A stretch of DNA of 64,000 nucleotides, from the IMG/VR virus record IMGVR_UViG_3300020178_000825, positions 62,001-126,000 of that record; one strand, given 5' to 3'. Below are positions 9,251-17,414 of the stretch, in pieces (within the stretch, counting starts at the first letter, position 1; each line of letters begins with the position of its first letter). The notes beneath the pieces were generated by a model. The model had not been told where the DNA came from and did no database searches. It saw only the letters and a list, made by a program, of their open reading frames with translations. This DNA is from a virus. Position numbers and translations under genes: made by a program.

Positions 9251-9258
9251 AATAAATA
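9251..9258 (-). promoter_or_regulatory. Late-type promoter motif variant before gp22
   Basis: Reads TATATTTATTCG in the transcribed direction. It is the only late-type motif in this gap and lies about 143 nt before the gp22 start, giving an unusually long leader. Confidence 0.45.
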
Positions 9259-9323
9259 TATAAAAATTTATAAAACAATAAAAAACTAAAGAAAATTATA
9301 AGTTTTTTATAGAATTGGTGTAG

Positions 9324-10208
9324 TTACTTTGTAATTTTACCTTTTTTGATATCTCTTTCGAGTTCTTTTCCTGCACCTAATAAATCATTAATTGCATAAT
9401 CTAATGGTACATTTCTATATTTGGCAAGTTTTCTAACTGCCATCATTACGATTCGTTTCTCTTCAGTAGAGTATCCTTCGTTAATTGATTCGTTAAACAT
9501 TTTGATAATTTTCTTTTGTTTAGGATTATTTGGTCTACCAGCAAGTGCGGCAACAAATTCCATTCTTTGGGGTAATCCGCCCTTTTCAACATATTTAAGA
9601 AGTTTAGTAAAATTCAATGCGTACTTAGAAACAAAATCCTCAACTGCTTCAGGTCTTGTACCTGTAAAGTAAGCAATCTTTTTGATTTGTGGTTCAATAC
9701 CTTCGTTTACTGATTCTTCAATATATCCTTTTTTCAAAAGTGCATTTCTGAAAGTTTCTAAATCCTTTTTGTTTTTGAAGATTTGGATTCCAAAGAAATC
9801 ACTACCATCTTTGTGTTTTTGTTTTCCATCGTGGTAAGAGATTGTGTATTTAGCTTTACCAATACCATCTTGCTGTCTGAATCTTTTCTTACCTTCTTCA
9901 AAGGTTACTTTCTCACCATCAACTTCAACTTCACCATCAGAGTGTAGTTTTTCCATATCATCTTTAGATAGTTCAATTTCAGAGATAGCTCTTTCTCTCA
10001 TTATCTCTCTTACGATTTTTCTAAGTTGTTCTTTCATCTTTGGTAATCCTTTATGTTTTGTTGCTGCGAAATCTTCAATCTCTTTTTCACTCATTCTATC
10101 AGCAATATCTTTTATTTCATCCGAAACCTCTGAAGCAGGAACTTCACCTCTTTTGAATGCTAATGCTAATCCGAATAGTTTTTGTTGTTGTTGAGATTGT
10201 GCAGGCAT
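9324..10208 (-). CDS. Head-module protein with DUF3008-like N-terminus
   Basis: 294 aa. It begins MPAQSQQQQKLFGLA followed by LAFKRGE, the hallmark of the DUF3008-type proteins common in marine phages. Helical charged regions follow (VSDEIKDIADRMSEKEIEDFA; MKEQLRKIVREIMRE), then a basic segment. The central KLHSDGEVEVDGEKVTF stretch looks like a small beta unit. ESVNEG (about residue 167) and ESINEG (about residue 242) are short acidic motifs also found in another head-module gene and could be protease sites. It lies between gp21 and gp22 and is probably an internal head or core protein; its exact role is unknown. Confidence 0.75.
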   Translation of the reverse strand: MPAQSQQQQKLFGLALAFKRGEVPASEVSDEIKDIADRMSEKEIEDFAATKHKGLPKMKEQLRKIVREIMRERAISEIELSKDDMEKLHSDGEVEVDGEKVTFEEGKKRFRQQDGIGKAKYTISYHDGKQKHKDGSDFFGIQIFKNKKDLETFRNALLKKGYIEESVNEGIEPQIKKIAYFTGTRPEAVEDFVSKYALNFTKLLKYVEKGGLPQRMEFVAALAGRPNNPKQKKIIKMFNESINEGYSTEEKRIVMMAVRKLAKYRNVPLDYAINDLLGAGKELERDIKKGKITK

Positions 10209-10217
10209 GGTATTACT

Positions 10218-11150
10218 TTATGATTTTCTTTTTAATTGTTTATGAACATATTGAATTCTTTCAATAGCGTTTTCTAAATGTTCCATTGCTTCCAAAACAC
10301 CATCTTCTTCTAACATTTCAAGTGCTTCTTCAAAATCAATTTTTACTGTACCTGCAATGTTTTTTAAATCTCTTTCTTCTTTTTTGAATTTACCTTCTTT
10401 TAATAAATCAGTTAGTTTAATTGTACCTTCATTATTTTCCATATCCTTATCAAAAGATGATTGGATTTTATCTGCTAATTCATTAGAACCATCTCTTCTC
10501 ATTTTATCTAAGATAGCATCAATAGTAAGTTGTCCATCCCAAGAAGCTTGTGAAGTGATTGCCCCAACCATTTCATCCGAATCATCAAAGTTTGATGTTG
10601 CTGAATCAAATCTTTTACCATAGATAGAGTTTTTTTCTTCCCACTCATCTCTTTCAGGTGTTCCAAATTCAGGAGCTTCGGAGTAATCAGGTCTTTTTGC
10701 TAATTCCGGCTTACCATATAAATCAGCGAAGATTTGTCTGTTTGCTGAATGGAAGTTTGCATCTTCTAATGCATCATGTACCAAAGTTAGCATTTTCTTT
10801 TCATAATCTTCCTTACCTAACTTATCAGGAGTTAATCCTAACCTTTCTGAGAATTTATCAACAGTCTTAACTAATACTTTGTTTGCTTTTCTTGGAGTTA
10901 CTTTTGGAGTATCATCTGATTTTGCATCAGGTGCATCGTATCCAGTATCTTTAGAGAACATATTTGGTTTCTTCTCTCCAGTTGGTACATCTACTGCATC
11001 ATCTTTATCAGTTTTTCTTTTTTCGTGAGAACCAGCTTTTACAGCAGCATCTCTAGCTGCTTTGGTTTTGAATACTGATACATTACCAGTTTCTTTGCTT
11101 GTTGCGGTGAATGCTTTCTCAGCTTCTAATAAATCAGTTAGTTTAATCAT
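10218..11150 (-). CDS. Head-module protein of unknown function with two KLTDLL motifs
   Basis: 310 aa, function not recognised. It starts MIKLTDLLEAEK, and a second IKLTDLLKEGK occurs near residue 243, so the C-terminal 70 residues look like a repeat of the N-terminal leader joined to a helical bundle (FEEALEMLEEDGVLEAMEHL). The middle is hydrophilic and charged with no membrane segment or signal peptide. Similar xKLTxLL starts are frequent among prohead-associated proteins of T4-like marine phages. The gene sits between gp21 and gp22, so an internal core protein processed during maturation is the best guess. Confidence 0.72.
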   Translation of the reverse strand: MIKLTDLLEAEKAFTATSKETGNVSVFKTKAARDAAVKAGSHEKRKTDKDDAVDVPTGEKKPNMFSKDTGYDAPDAKSDDTPKVTPRKANKVLVKTVDKFSERLGLTPDKLGKEDYEKKMLTLVHDALEDANFHSANRQIFADLYGKPELAKRPDYSEAPEFGTPERDEWEEKNSIYGKRFDSATSNFDDSDEMVGAITSQASWDGQLTIDAILDKMRRDGSNELADKIQSSFDKDMENNEGTIKLTDLLKEGKFKKEERDLKNIAGTVKIDFEEALEMLEEDGVLEAMEHLENAIERIQYVHKQLKRKS

Positions 11151-11154
11151 TGTA

Positions 11155-11703
11155 TTATTTTTTACCTAATCTTTCGTTTGCCATATTAATATCAATATCA
11201 GCAATCTCATAGTATCTACCTAAGATATTACCCATATCTTCATATAATGCATGTAACCTTTCATCTAAAGCTCTTGCTTCAGTTGCAACCTTATCAAATG
11301 CTTTATCCATTTTATCCAACTCACTCATATTTCTTTTGATGGTTACTTTATCGAACCAATCATCATTTTCTGAAAGAGTTAATGTTTTTGCTGCTTCAAC
11401 AATACCACCCAAAGTTTCTGCTACCTCAACGATATCAGATTGTCTTTTCATTTGTTCTTGGTATGCTTTATAAGTTGAGATAATTTCTAAGAAGTGTTTC
11501 TTAACTTCATTTGATAATTTTTTTTCACCTTCTAATGATTCAGATAATGAAAATTTACCATCTACGATTTTTACTTCGTTGATGTTAGTTTTTCTAATAT
11601 CATTATATCCTTTAGATACTTTAGTACCTCCTTTGTTCTCAACTTTCAAAGTAAATTTGTTGTTGTGAACATAATCGTATATGTCAAAATTCTTTTTACT
11701 CAT
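11155..11703 (-). CDS. Head-module helical protein, unknown function
   Basis: 182 aa, not recognised. Almost entirely helical and charged. Residues about 60-100 and 120-160 look like coiled-coil stretches (KKHFLEIISTYKAYQEQMKR; LDKMDKAFDKVATEARALDE). It overlaps the upstream protease gene by one base (TAATG) and ends 4 nt before the next gene, so it belongs to the head operon. A small core or chaperone role is inferred from position. Confidence 0.7.
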   Translation of the reverse strand: MSKKNFDIYDYVHNNKFTLKVENKGGTKVSKGYNDIRKTNINEVKIVDGKFSLSESLEGEKKLSNEVKKHFLEIISTYKAYQEQMKRQSDIVEVAETLGGIVEAAKTLTLSENDDWFDKVTIKRNMSELDKMDKAFDKVATEARALDERLHALYEDMGNILGRYYEIADIDINMANERLGKK

Positions 11704-12290
11704 TATGCTAACTCCGTTATAATTTCTCTCATTAAATCTTGTGCTTTACAAAAATTTCCACAAACATCAGTACCAATTTGTTTGATTACCGATTCGTTCA
11801 TTGGAGTCATAAATGCACCATGTGTAGATGGGTTGGAAACAAAATCCCAACCGATTAGTTCAAAATCTTCACCAACTAAAAGTTTGTTATCTTTCATTGG
11901 TTGAGTAGAACCCATACCTCTTGATGAGATACCTAATAGGATTCCAGCTCTTAATAATTCTTTTAGAATATTTCCAGAAGGAGTAGGTAAGATTTCAACT
12001 GTACCTACAACATCGTTACCTTCCCAATGTACCTCTTTAATATTATGTGATACATTCTTTAAGTTGATAACTGAAGAATCTGGGTGGTCTAATTCACCCA
12101 ATGCTCTTCTTTCTTTGATTAGTTGTTGATATTTGTTTATCTCTCTTTCTAAGATATTTTTTGGGTACACTCTACCATTTTGGTTTTCTGCACCTGCTCT
12201 TTGAAGGATACCTTTAACCATAGTTCTTCCTGATGAATCTTCGTTCACCCTTCCTTCAAATAAGTTTGTTTCTATTAATAGGTTTCTCAT
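11703..12290 (-). CDS. gp21: Prohead core protease gp21
   Basis: 195 aa serine protease of the herpesvirus-assemblin-like fold that processes scaffold and capsid proteins. Visible signatures are GRVYPKNILEREI (about 39-51), LGELDHP with the predicted catalytic His69, the Ser-containing LGISSRGMGS (Ser122/123), and ELIGWDFVSNPSTHGAF (Asp149 region). Length and order fit gp21 of T4-like phages. An AAGGA lies about 13 nt upstream of the ATG. It is followed directly by small head proteins and then gp22/gp23, its substrates. Confidence 0.93.
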   Translation of the reverse strand: MRNLLIETNLFEGRVNEDSSGRTMVKGILQRAGAENQNGRVYPKNILEREINKYQQLIKERRALGELDHPDSSVINLKNVSHNIKEVHWEGNDVVGTVEILPTPSGNILKELLRAGILLGISSRGMGSTQPMKDNKLLVGEDFELIGWDFVSNPSTHGAFMTPMNESVIKQIGTDVCGNFCKAQDLMREIITELA

Positions 12291-12301
12291 ATCGGTTATC
12301 C

Positions 12302-13363
12302 TTATTTATATTTCTTTAATAACTCAGCAAATTCTTTTTTCACACCAGATGATAATCTTTTGTGAATTCCAACTTTTGCTAACATAGGGATTGCTTCTTT
12401 CATTTGTGAATTATCAATAGCAATACCAGTTCTACTTCTTGATAACATAGGTCTTTGTAAGAACATTCTCATTTCAAAAGCTAAATCTTTAGAAATTTTA
12501 ACTCCTTCAACTGATGAAGTTCTACCAGCTTCAACATCTTTCAACATTGCAACTTTACCCAATCTTGCTTCATTTACCGATTCTCCAATTAAAGAATCAA
12601 CATCAGCATGGATATCTTTCCATTTATTAAATTTTTGATTACGAATTGCACTATAAAGAGCCATCGTATATTTTTGTGAGTTGTTATGAATTCTTGATTT
12701 TACTAAATCAACTGCTCCATATATAGGTTTTCCTTTTTGGATTGAATCAACTGCTACTTTAAATGCTTTATATTGATTGAACGCATCTTCCTTTTTTCTA
12801 TCTGTGATAACTTGGATAATGTAATCTTTTGCCTTATCCATATCACCTTTGAACTTATCTAAGATTTGCTGTGCACCTTTATCGTTTTTTTGTAGTGCTC
12901 TTTCAAAGTTTCCGATTTGTACTTTTGCTAAACCTTTAGCATTAAAGTAATCTCTTTTATCAAAGATACCATATACTTTTTCAAAAGTGGAATCTTTTGA
13001 TTTGAATTCTTCGTTCATTTTAGAACCACCACATCCACAACCACATCCACATCCTGCAGATTCGTTTACCGATTCTTCCTTTTTCTTACCAGCTCTTAAA
13101 GCAGCTAAATCAGATGCTTCAATCTCACCATCACCATCAACATCTAATTTATGTTGGTCACCTTTTAAATCTTCATTCTTTTCTCCTTTAGCGTTCCAAG
13201 CAGCATCAATCTTATTGAAAAATTCTTTCTTTTCCTCATCAGACATTGATGGGATAGATTTCCCTGCTTTCTCTAAAGCTTTTTTGAAAAATGTTTGATA
13301 CTCAGTTTCTTCAGCCATAATGGCTCTGAGTGTGTCTTTAATAGTTTCTCTGGTAATATTCAT
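12302..13363 (-). CDS. Head-module protein with EF-hand-like loop and Cys-Gly cluster
   Basis: 353 aa from the ATG at 13363. The open frame reaches a TTG nine bases further up, but the ATG has AGGA upstream and gives MNITRETIKD. Residues about 74-85 (DVDGDGEIEASD) match a calcium-binding EF-hand/dockerin loop with acidic residues at positions 1, 3, 5 and 12. Next come an ESVNE motif (97-101), a compact alternating cluster CGCGCGCGG (105-113), then MNEEF. A second ESVNE lies near residue 260. The C-terminal 90 residues are basic and may form a separate unit (AFEMRMFLQRPMLSRSRTG). It sits between portal and protease genes and is probably an internal head protein cut during maturation; function unknown. 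Confidence 0.74.
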   Translation of the reverse strand: MNITRETIKDTLRAIMAEETEYQTFFKKALEKAGKSIPSMSDEEKKEFFNKIDAAWNAKGEKNEDLKGDQHKLDVDGDGEIEASDLAALRAGKKKEESVNESAGCGCGCGCGGSKMNEEFKSKDSTFEKVYGIFDKRDYFNAKGLAKVQIGNFERALQKNDKGAQQILDKFKGDMDKAKDYIIQVITDRKKEDAFNQYKAFKVAVDSIQKGKPIYGAVDLVKSRIHNNSQKYTMALYSAIRNQKFNKWKDIHADVDSLIGESVNEARLGKVAMLKDVEAGRTSSVEGVKISKDLAFEMRMFLQRPMLSRSRTGIAIDNSQMKEAIPMLAKVGIHKRLSSGVKKEFAELLKKYK

Positions 13364-13379
13364 AATTGCCAATCCTAAT

Positions 13380-13823
13380 TTATAATTTGCTAATCTGCGT
13401 TACAATAGTGTTTAATCTTTCTCTAATCTTAAAAAGATTCTTTTGTGTTCTTTTCCAATATTGGTCAGAATTTAAATCACTTTCTTTTTTAATTCTACCA
13501 TACCATCTTAGGAATGTTTCAATTTCAGAAAGTTGTTTGTTTACATTAGAAATCCCTCTACCAATTTTTTGCTTTGGAGTGGATTCATCTTTTTTTAATT
13601 CTAACCAACGATTTTCACTAACTCTTTTGTAACCACTTGCTTTATTTATAGTATCAACAAATTTATCATCGTTTTCTTCATCTTCATCAGTACCATCAGT
13701 ATCTTTGAAAGCATTAGGGGTATTATAACCAGCCACATCACCAGTAGTGGTAGCCTCTTCAATATCTAACTCATCTTGCTCAATTTCAGCAATTAAATCT
13801 TCAATTAACTCCCTTAACTTCAT
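13380..13823 (-). CDS. Small head-module protein, unknown function
   Basis: 147 aa. It begins with an acidic helix (MKLRELIEDLIAEIEQDEL), then TTTGDVAGYNTPNAFKD, a segment recurring in small proteins next to portal genes of T4-like marine phages, an acidic linker, and a C-terminal helical half (RGISNVNKQLSEIETFLRWY). It overlaps the upstream gene by 4 nt (ATGA). In T4 the equivalent slot holds small core genes 67 and 68; whether this is an analogue cannot be told from the sequence. Confidence 0.72.
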   Translation of the reverse strand: MKLRELIEDLIAEIEQDELDIEEATTTGDVAGYNTPNAFKDTDGTDEDEENDDKFVDTINKASGYKRVSENRWLELKKDESTPKQKIGRGISNVNKQLSEIETFLRWYGRIKKESDLNSDQYWKRTQKNLFKIRERLNTIVTQISKL

Positions 13824-14683
13824 ATCTTAGCTTTCAATTCTTTAATTAATTCGTATGACATCATTATAGATGAAACATGATTATCAGAAACAACTTTACC
13901 AATTTTAGTTTTAGATAAAACAGAAATAGTTTCTGTCAACTTAATTTTAGTTACTTTATCTTTAACATTTTTTTGGATTGATTTTAATTCATTCACAATA
14001 TTTGGAATTTCTTTTTGTATATATGATTTAAATCCAGTTGTGTTTGTTAAGTTATTGATATATTCTTTTAATAAAGCTTTTTGAGATTCATTTAAATTAG
14101 AATACTTTTTGTTAAAAGTTTCTACTAAAATTTTATAAGTAAGTAATCTTAAATCTTTATCTTGTTTTTTATAATTTTCAACTAATGTATCTTTTTTTGT
14201 TTGAGTTTTGATAGATGGATTAGATGTGATAGATTCAATGAGGGTAATCTTTGAATTGAATACATCTTTTACATCATAGTTATCCATCTTTTTAGATTCA
14301 AAAATCTTATAGATGGATGCCAAAACTCTATAATTAGAAATAGGTGAAGAAAGGAATTCATCCATATTGAACGATTCGTTAATCTTTTTGATAAGATTAT
14401 ATTTTTCTTTGTGAAGTTGTTTTTGGTCAATACGATTGTGTGCTTCATTGACAGTATCAATAAACTTTTCAGCTCTTGATTCTGAACTATATTTTTCCTT
14501 CATAAGAAGTTCGTACAATCTTAACTCTTTGTTTAACTCTGTTTTTGGGCTAAAAAATTCCCTTACGATTTTTTTAGCTTTTTCAGTAGTATCACCATTC
14601 AATACTTCTAAAGTGATTTGCCTCACCAAAAGTTCGAATAGAATACCAGTATTCTTAAATTTTGAATGTTTTACCCTCTTCAT
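13820..14683 (-). CDS. Conserved head-module protein near portal, unknown function
   Basis: 287 aa. The N-terminus MKRVKHSKFKNTGILFELL followed by VRQITLEVLNG resembles a conserved hypothetical protein found next to gp20 in cyanophages and related marine T4-likes. The rest is helical and lysine-rich with no enzymatic motif. It has its own late-type motif and an inverted repeat upstream (14713-14741), so a transcript start within the head module is plausible. A portal- or core-related structural role is inferred from position. Confidence 0.72.
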   Translation of the reverse strand: MKRVKHSKFKNTGILFELLVRQITLEVLNGDTTEKAKKIVREFFSPKTELNKELRLYELLMKEKYSSESRAEKFIDTVNEAHNRIDQKQLHKEKYNLIKKINESFNMDEFLSSPISNYRVLASIYKIFESKKMDNYDVKDVFNSKITLIESITSNPSIKTQTKKDTLVENYKKQDKDLRLLTYKILVETFNKKYSNLNESQKALLKEYINNLTNTTGFKSYIQKEIPNIVNELKSIQKNVKDKVTKIKLTETISVLSKTKIGKVVSDNHVSSIMMSYELIKELKAKI

Positions 14684-14712
14684 TGTGTTTTTATCCTATA
14701 ATAATATATCAA

Positions 14713-14741
14713 TATACGATACAATACATCGTATATAAATA
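14713..14741 (-). promoter_or_regulatory. Late-type motif abutted by an 8-bp inverted repeat
   Basis: TATTTATA at 14734-14741 (transcribed direction) is followed at once by an inverted repeat with arms TATACGAT/ATCGTATA (14713-14720 and 14728-14735) and a 7-nt loop. The arrangement could be an operator or the first structure in the transcript. The start codon is at 14683. Confidence 0.5.
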
Positions 14742-14767
14742 TAAGTTAATTTTGATTTCCTAAATTT

Positions 14768-16528
14768 TTATTCATCAATCAAATTTGCGTCATCTAAAAA
14801 GTCTCCGTTTTCACTCATCAACCTTCGTTTTGCTGAAACTCCGTTTACATATTCTCTAGCAACTTTATGCGTAGTTTTACTAACTTTTGATTCAGTTTTC
14901 TTTAACGCTTTTTGATTTTCTTTTTTACCCAATGGGTCTCTCCCATAAGGATGTTTATCTTTACCATAGGTGTTTCCCTCTTTTGGTCTACCACCTTTGT
15001 TCTTTAATTCAGTTTTTAATTCTTCCAATTCATCCTCTACATCAGTTGGGTCTGTCTCCATTGCTGGGTCATTACCCTCATCTTCAATTGAACGATATCT
15101 AAATCTATCTTTTAAATCATTGATAAGTTGAGTTTTTTGGAAACCAACTTCATCATCACTAAAGTTAAAGATATTTTTGTATGCCCAATCTTTAGATACC
15201 ATATTTAATCCCTGAATATCTGAAACTAATCTAACTTTCTCACTCCAAAGATTTACTTTTTCTTGCTCATAAATTGTAGATGGATTTACTAAATCTAATT
15301 CAAAATCTACCATTTCAGCACCTTCAATACCTTGAGCAGCTAAGTGAGTTACTGCTAATTTAGTTAACTCTGAAATAAGAGTTCTTTGGATTCTTTCAAT
15401 TGTTCTTGCAAATCTCACATCTTCTGCAGCAAGAGTTGCTTTACCATTTACATTCTCATCATATCCCAAATATGCTTTTGGAATTTTGAGAGCTGCAAAT
15501 AGTTTGTTCTTTAAGTAATCAATATCATCGATAGCAGTATATTCTAAACCACCCAATGAATCAATTTGAGTACCACTATCACCACCCCTAACAGGTAAGA
15601 AGAAATCTTCAGTTAGGTTTTGAACATTATACTTTAAGTTATAATCACCAGTCTTTTTGTCAACAAATGGAGTTTTCTTCATTTTGTTGATAATTCTTTG
15701 CATGTAGTTATCAACTTCTTGTGGTGGAATGTTACCAATATCAATTTTGAACACTCTCTTATCCGGTGCTCTCATAATTCTATGAATTAACATTGCATCT
15801 TCCATCAAAGAAACTTGTTTCCAAATTCTTCTACCATTCTCAATCATTGCCTTTCCGTAAGGAAGGAAGTTTGTATCTGATAATAATCTGAAGTGGACAA
15901 TCTCATAGTTTTCATACTCACCTTTACCATTTGGGTCGTGATTTACTTTGAACTTAATATAATTTGTATTAGTTGGGTCAGTATTCTCTAATCTTTCAGT
16001 TTCGTAAACTGGAAGTGGTCTTACATTTATAATACCAACACCTGGTTGAATTTCTTGTAGTAAAAAGAAATCACCATACTTAACCATATTTCTTGTCCAA
16101 GACCATAGGTTAAATTCTATATTCAAAATATCATAGAAAAGGTTTTCTAATATTTCTTTTACTTTTTCGTTTTTTGATTTGATTTGTACAACTTCACCGA
16201 ATTCGTTTTTAAGTGTACATTCATCTGCGTATATATCTAATGCCGATGAGATAATTGGGTCATTATCCATAGCATCATAATCTCTGAATAGTTCTCTACG
16301 AACTTGATGGTATGCCATCGATTGAGCTGCCATCTGGTCTCCATAAAAAGACCTTTGTAGTTTGGTGTACCTATCTCTTAAATTCATTAAGTTAGTACCA
16401 CCCTGCTGTCTATCATCTACATCAACAACTTTTCTCTTTCCATCCTTGTCAACCTTTACGATTGCTTGAGTAGAAAAGAGTTTCGTTAATCGATTAAAAA
16501 ATGAACTATTGTTTTGCTCTTCTGCCAT
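14768..16528 (-). CDS. gp20: Portal protein gp20
   Basis: 586 aa dodecameric portal forming the packaging vertex. Diagnostic stretches are YDAMDNDPIISSALDIYADE (about 83-102), NLWSWTRNMVKYGDFFLL, EIVHFRLLSDTNFLPYGKAM, LIHRIMRAPDKRVFKIDIGN, YLKNKLFAALKIPKAYLGYDE and KATLAAEDVRFARTIERIQR. The C-terminal 70 residues or so are a basic tail (GGRPKEGNTYGKDKHPYG) reminiscent of DNA-binding extensions. An AAGGA precedes the ATG. Unlike T4, sheath and tube genes do not sit between it and the terminase; two small genes do. Confidence 0.96.
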   Translation of the reverse strand: MAEEQNNSSFFNRLTKLFSTQAIVKVDKDGKRKVVDVDDRQQGGTNLMNLRDRYTKLQRSFYGDQMAAQSMAYHQVRRELFRDYDAMDNDPIISSALDIYADECTLKNEFGEVVQIKSKNEKVKEILENLFYDILNIEFNLWSWTRNMVKYGDFFLLQEIQPGVGIINVRPLPVYETERLENTDPTNTNYIKFKVNHDPNGKGEYENYEIVHFRLLSDTNFLPYGKAMIENGRRIWKQVSLMEDAMLIHRIMRAPDKRVFKIDIGNIPPQEVDNYMQRIINKMKKTPFVDKKTGDYNLKYNVQNLTEDFFLPVRGGDSGTQIDSLGGLEYTAIDDIDYLKNKLFAALKIPKAYLGYDENVNGKATLAAEDVRFARTIERIQRTLISELTKLAVTHLAAQGIEGAEMVDFELDLVNPSTIYEQEKVNLWSEKVRLVSDIQGLNMVSKDWAYKNIFNFSDDEVGFQKTQLINDLKDRFRYRSIEDEGNDPAMETDPTDVEDELEELKTELKNKGGRPKEGNTYGKDKHPYGRDPLGKKENQKALKKTESKVSKTTHKVAREYVNGVSAKRRLMSENGDFLDDANLIDE

Positions 16529-16551
16529 TTTGTTTCCTTATTTTATAACCT

Positions 16552-16812
16552 TTATTCTTTTATCTTAATTATGAGGTCACCCTCACCCTTAATAACTCTA
16601 TGAAAAGTTTCTTTTGGTATTTCTACTACATTTCCACTTTTCAAAGTTTTAGGTAGTTCGTTATCCATTTGAAACTTCCATCCATTGGATTGAATAACTT
16701 CAACTACTCTATCGTTTTTATCTCTATGCCAAACCAATTCTTCAGATTCTACATCTTCTGAAAAAGTTCTTACAATAACATCACTCTCAATAACTTCTTT
16801 ATATGGATTCAT
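16552..16812 (-). CDS. Small cupin-like protein
   Basis: 86 aa from the ATG at 16812, which overlaps the upstream stop as TAATG; an in-frame TTG two codons earlier is less likely. The sequence reads as a single small beta-barrel: ELVWHRDKNDRVVEVI, GWKFQMDNELP, GNVVEIPKETFHRVIKG, ending DLIIKIKE. Similar ELVWHRDxxDR proteins are known from T4-like cyanophages. The HRD and FHR histidines could bind a metal or small ligand as in cupins, but substrate and role are unknown. Confidence 0.75.
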   Translation of the reverse strand: MNPYKEVIESDVIVRTFSEDVESEELVWHRDKNDRVVEVIQSNGWKFQMDNELPKTLKSGNVVEIPKETFHRVIKGEGDLIIKIKE

Positions 16813-17387
16813 TACCAATAGAAATTACCTTGAGTAATACCTAAAGATTTACCATAACGAGGTAGGTTACAAGACCAATACCCAGCTTTGGTTCTATCTT
16901 TTTTATCACTACAATTATGTCTATCCGCAAATGCCTTTCTAGCATCCTTGTCAGAAATCTTTGCAGATAATCCACCCTTTGCATCACCAAAGTTTACCTT
17001 AATTACATTTCCTTTTTTGTTCTTAACATAAACTTGATATTTCTTAGGACCTGAACTTCTTTGTGGTTTATTGAGATTTACTTTCTTTCCATTATATTCT
17101 GCCTCATTAATCTCCATTGGAAAATCTAAAAGAACTTTTTTTCCTTCATAAATTCCCCACTTACCTAAATCAGATTCTAATAACCAAATATCATCCTCAT
17201 CAATAGAGTTCAGTTTTCCTTCATTATACAAAGAACGTGCCTCATTATATAGTTCGAAATAACCCTTTGAACCATATCTAAATACATTCTCCACCAAAGG
17301 TGTGTTAGTATCTATATGATATTGTAGTGCCTCCGAAAGGTTACTTTCGTTACATTCCAATATAATATTATTACTCAAACTATACAT
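16812..17387 (-). CDS. Conserved phage protein with basic RHNC/GYWSC C-terminal domain
   Basis: 191 aa. The N-terminal half is variable and acidic. The C-terminal 90 residues are well patterned: RSSGPKKYQVYVKNKKGNVI, KVNFGDAKGG, ARKAFADRHNCSDKKDR and GYWSCNLPRYGKSLG. The same block recurs next to terminase or portal genes in T4-like marine phages. The paired Cys residues and conserved His suggest a small metal-binding fold, possibly nucleic-acid related; this is inference. A late-type motif (17394-17401) is only 6 nt before the ATG, so the transcript would be nearly leaderless if that motif is used. Confidence 0.72.
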   Translation of the reverse strand: MYSLSNNIILECNESNLSEALQYHIDTNTPLVENVFRYGSKGYFELYNEARSLYNEGKLNSIDEDDIWLLESDLGKWGIYEGKKVLLDFPMEINEAEYNGKKVNLNKPQRSSGPKKYQVYVKNKKGNVIKVNFGDAKGGLSAKISDKDARKAFADRHNCSDKKDRTKAGYWSCNLPRYGKSLGITQGNFYW

Positions 17388-17414
17388 ATACTGTATAAAT
17401 ATTAAAAACTAAAT

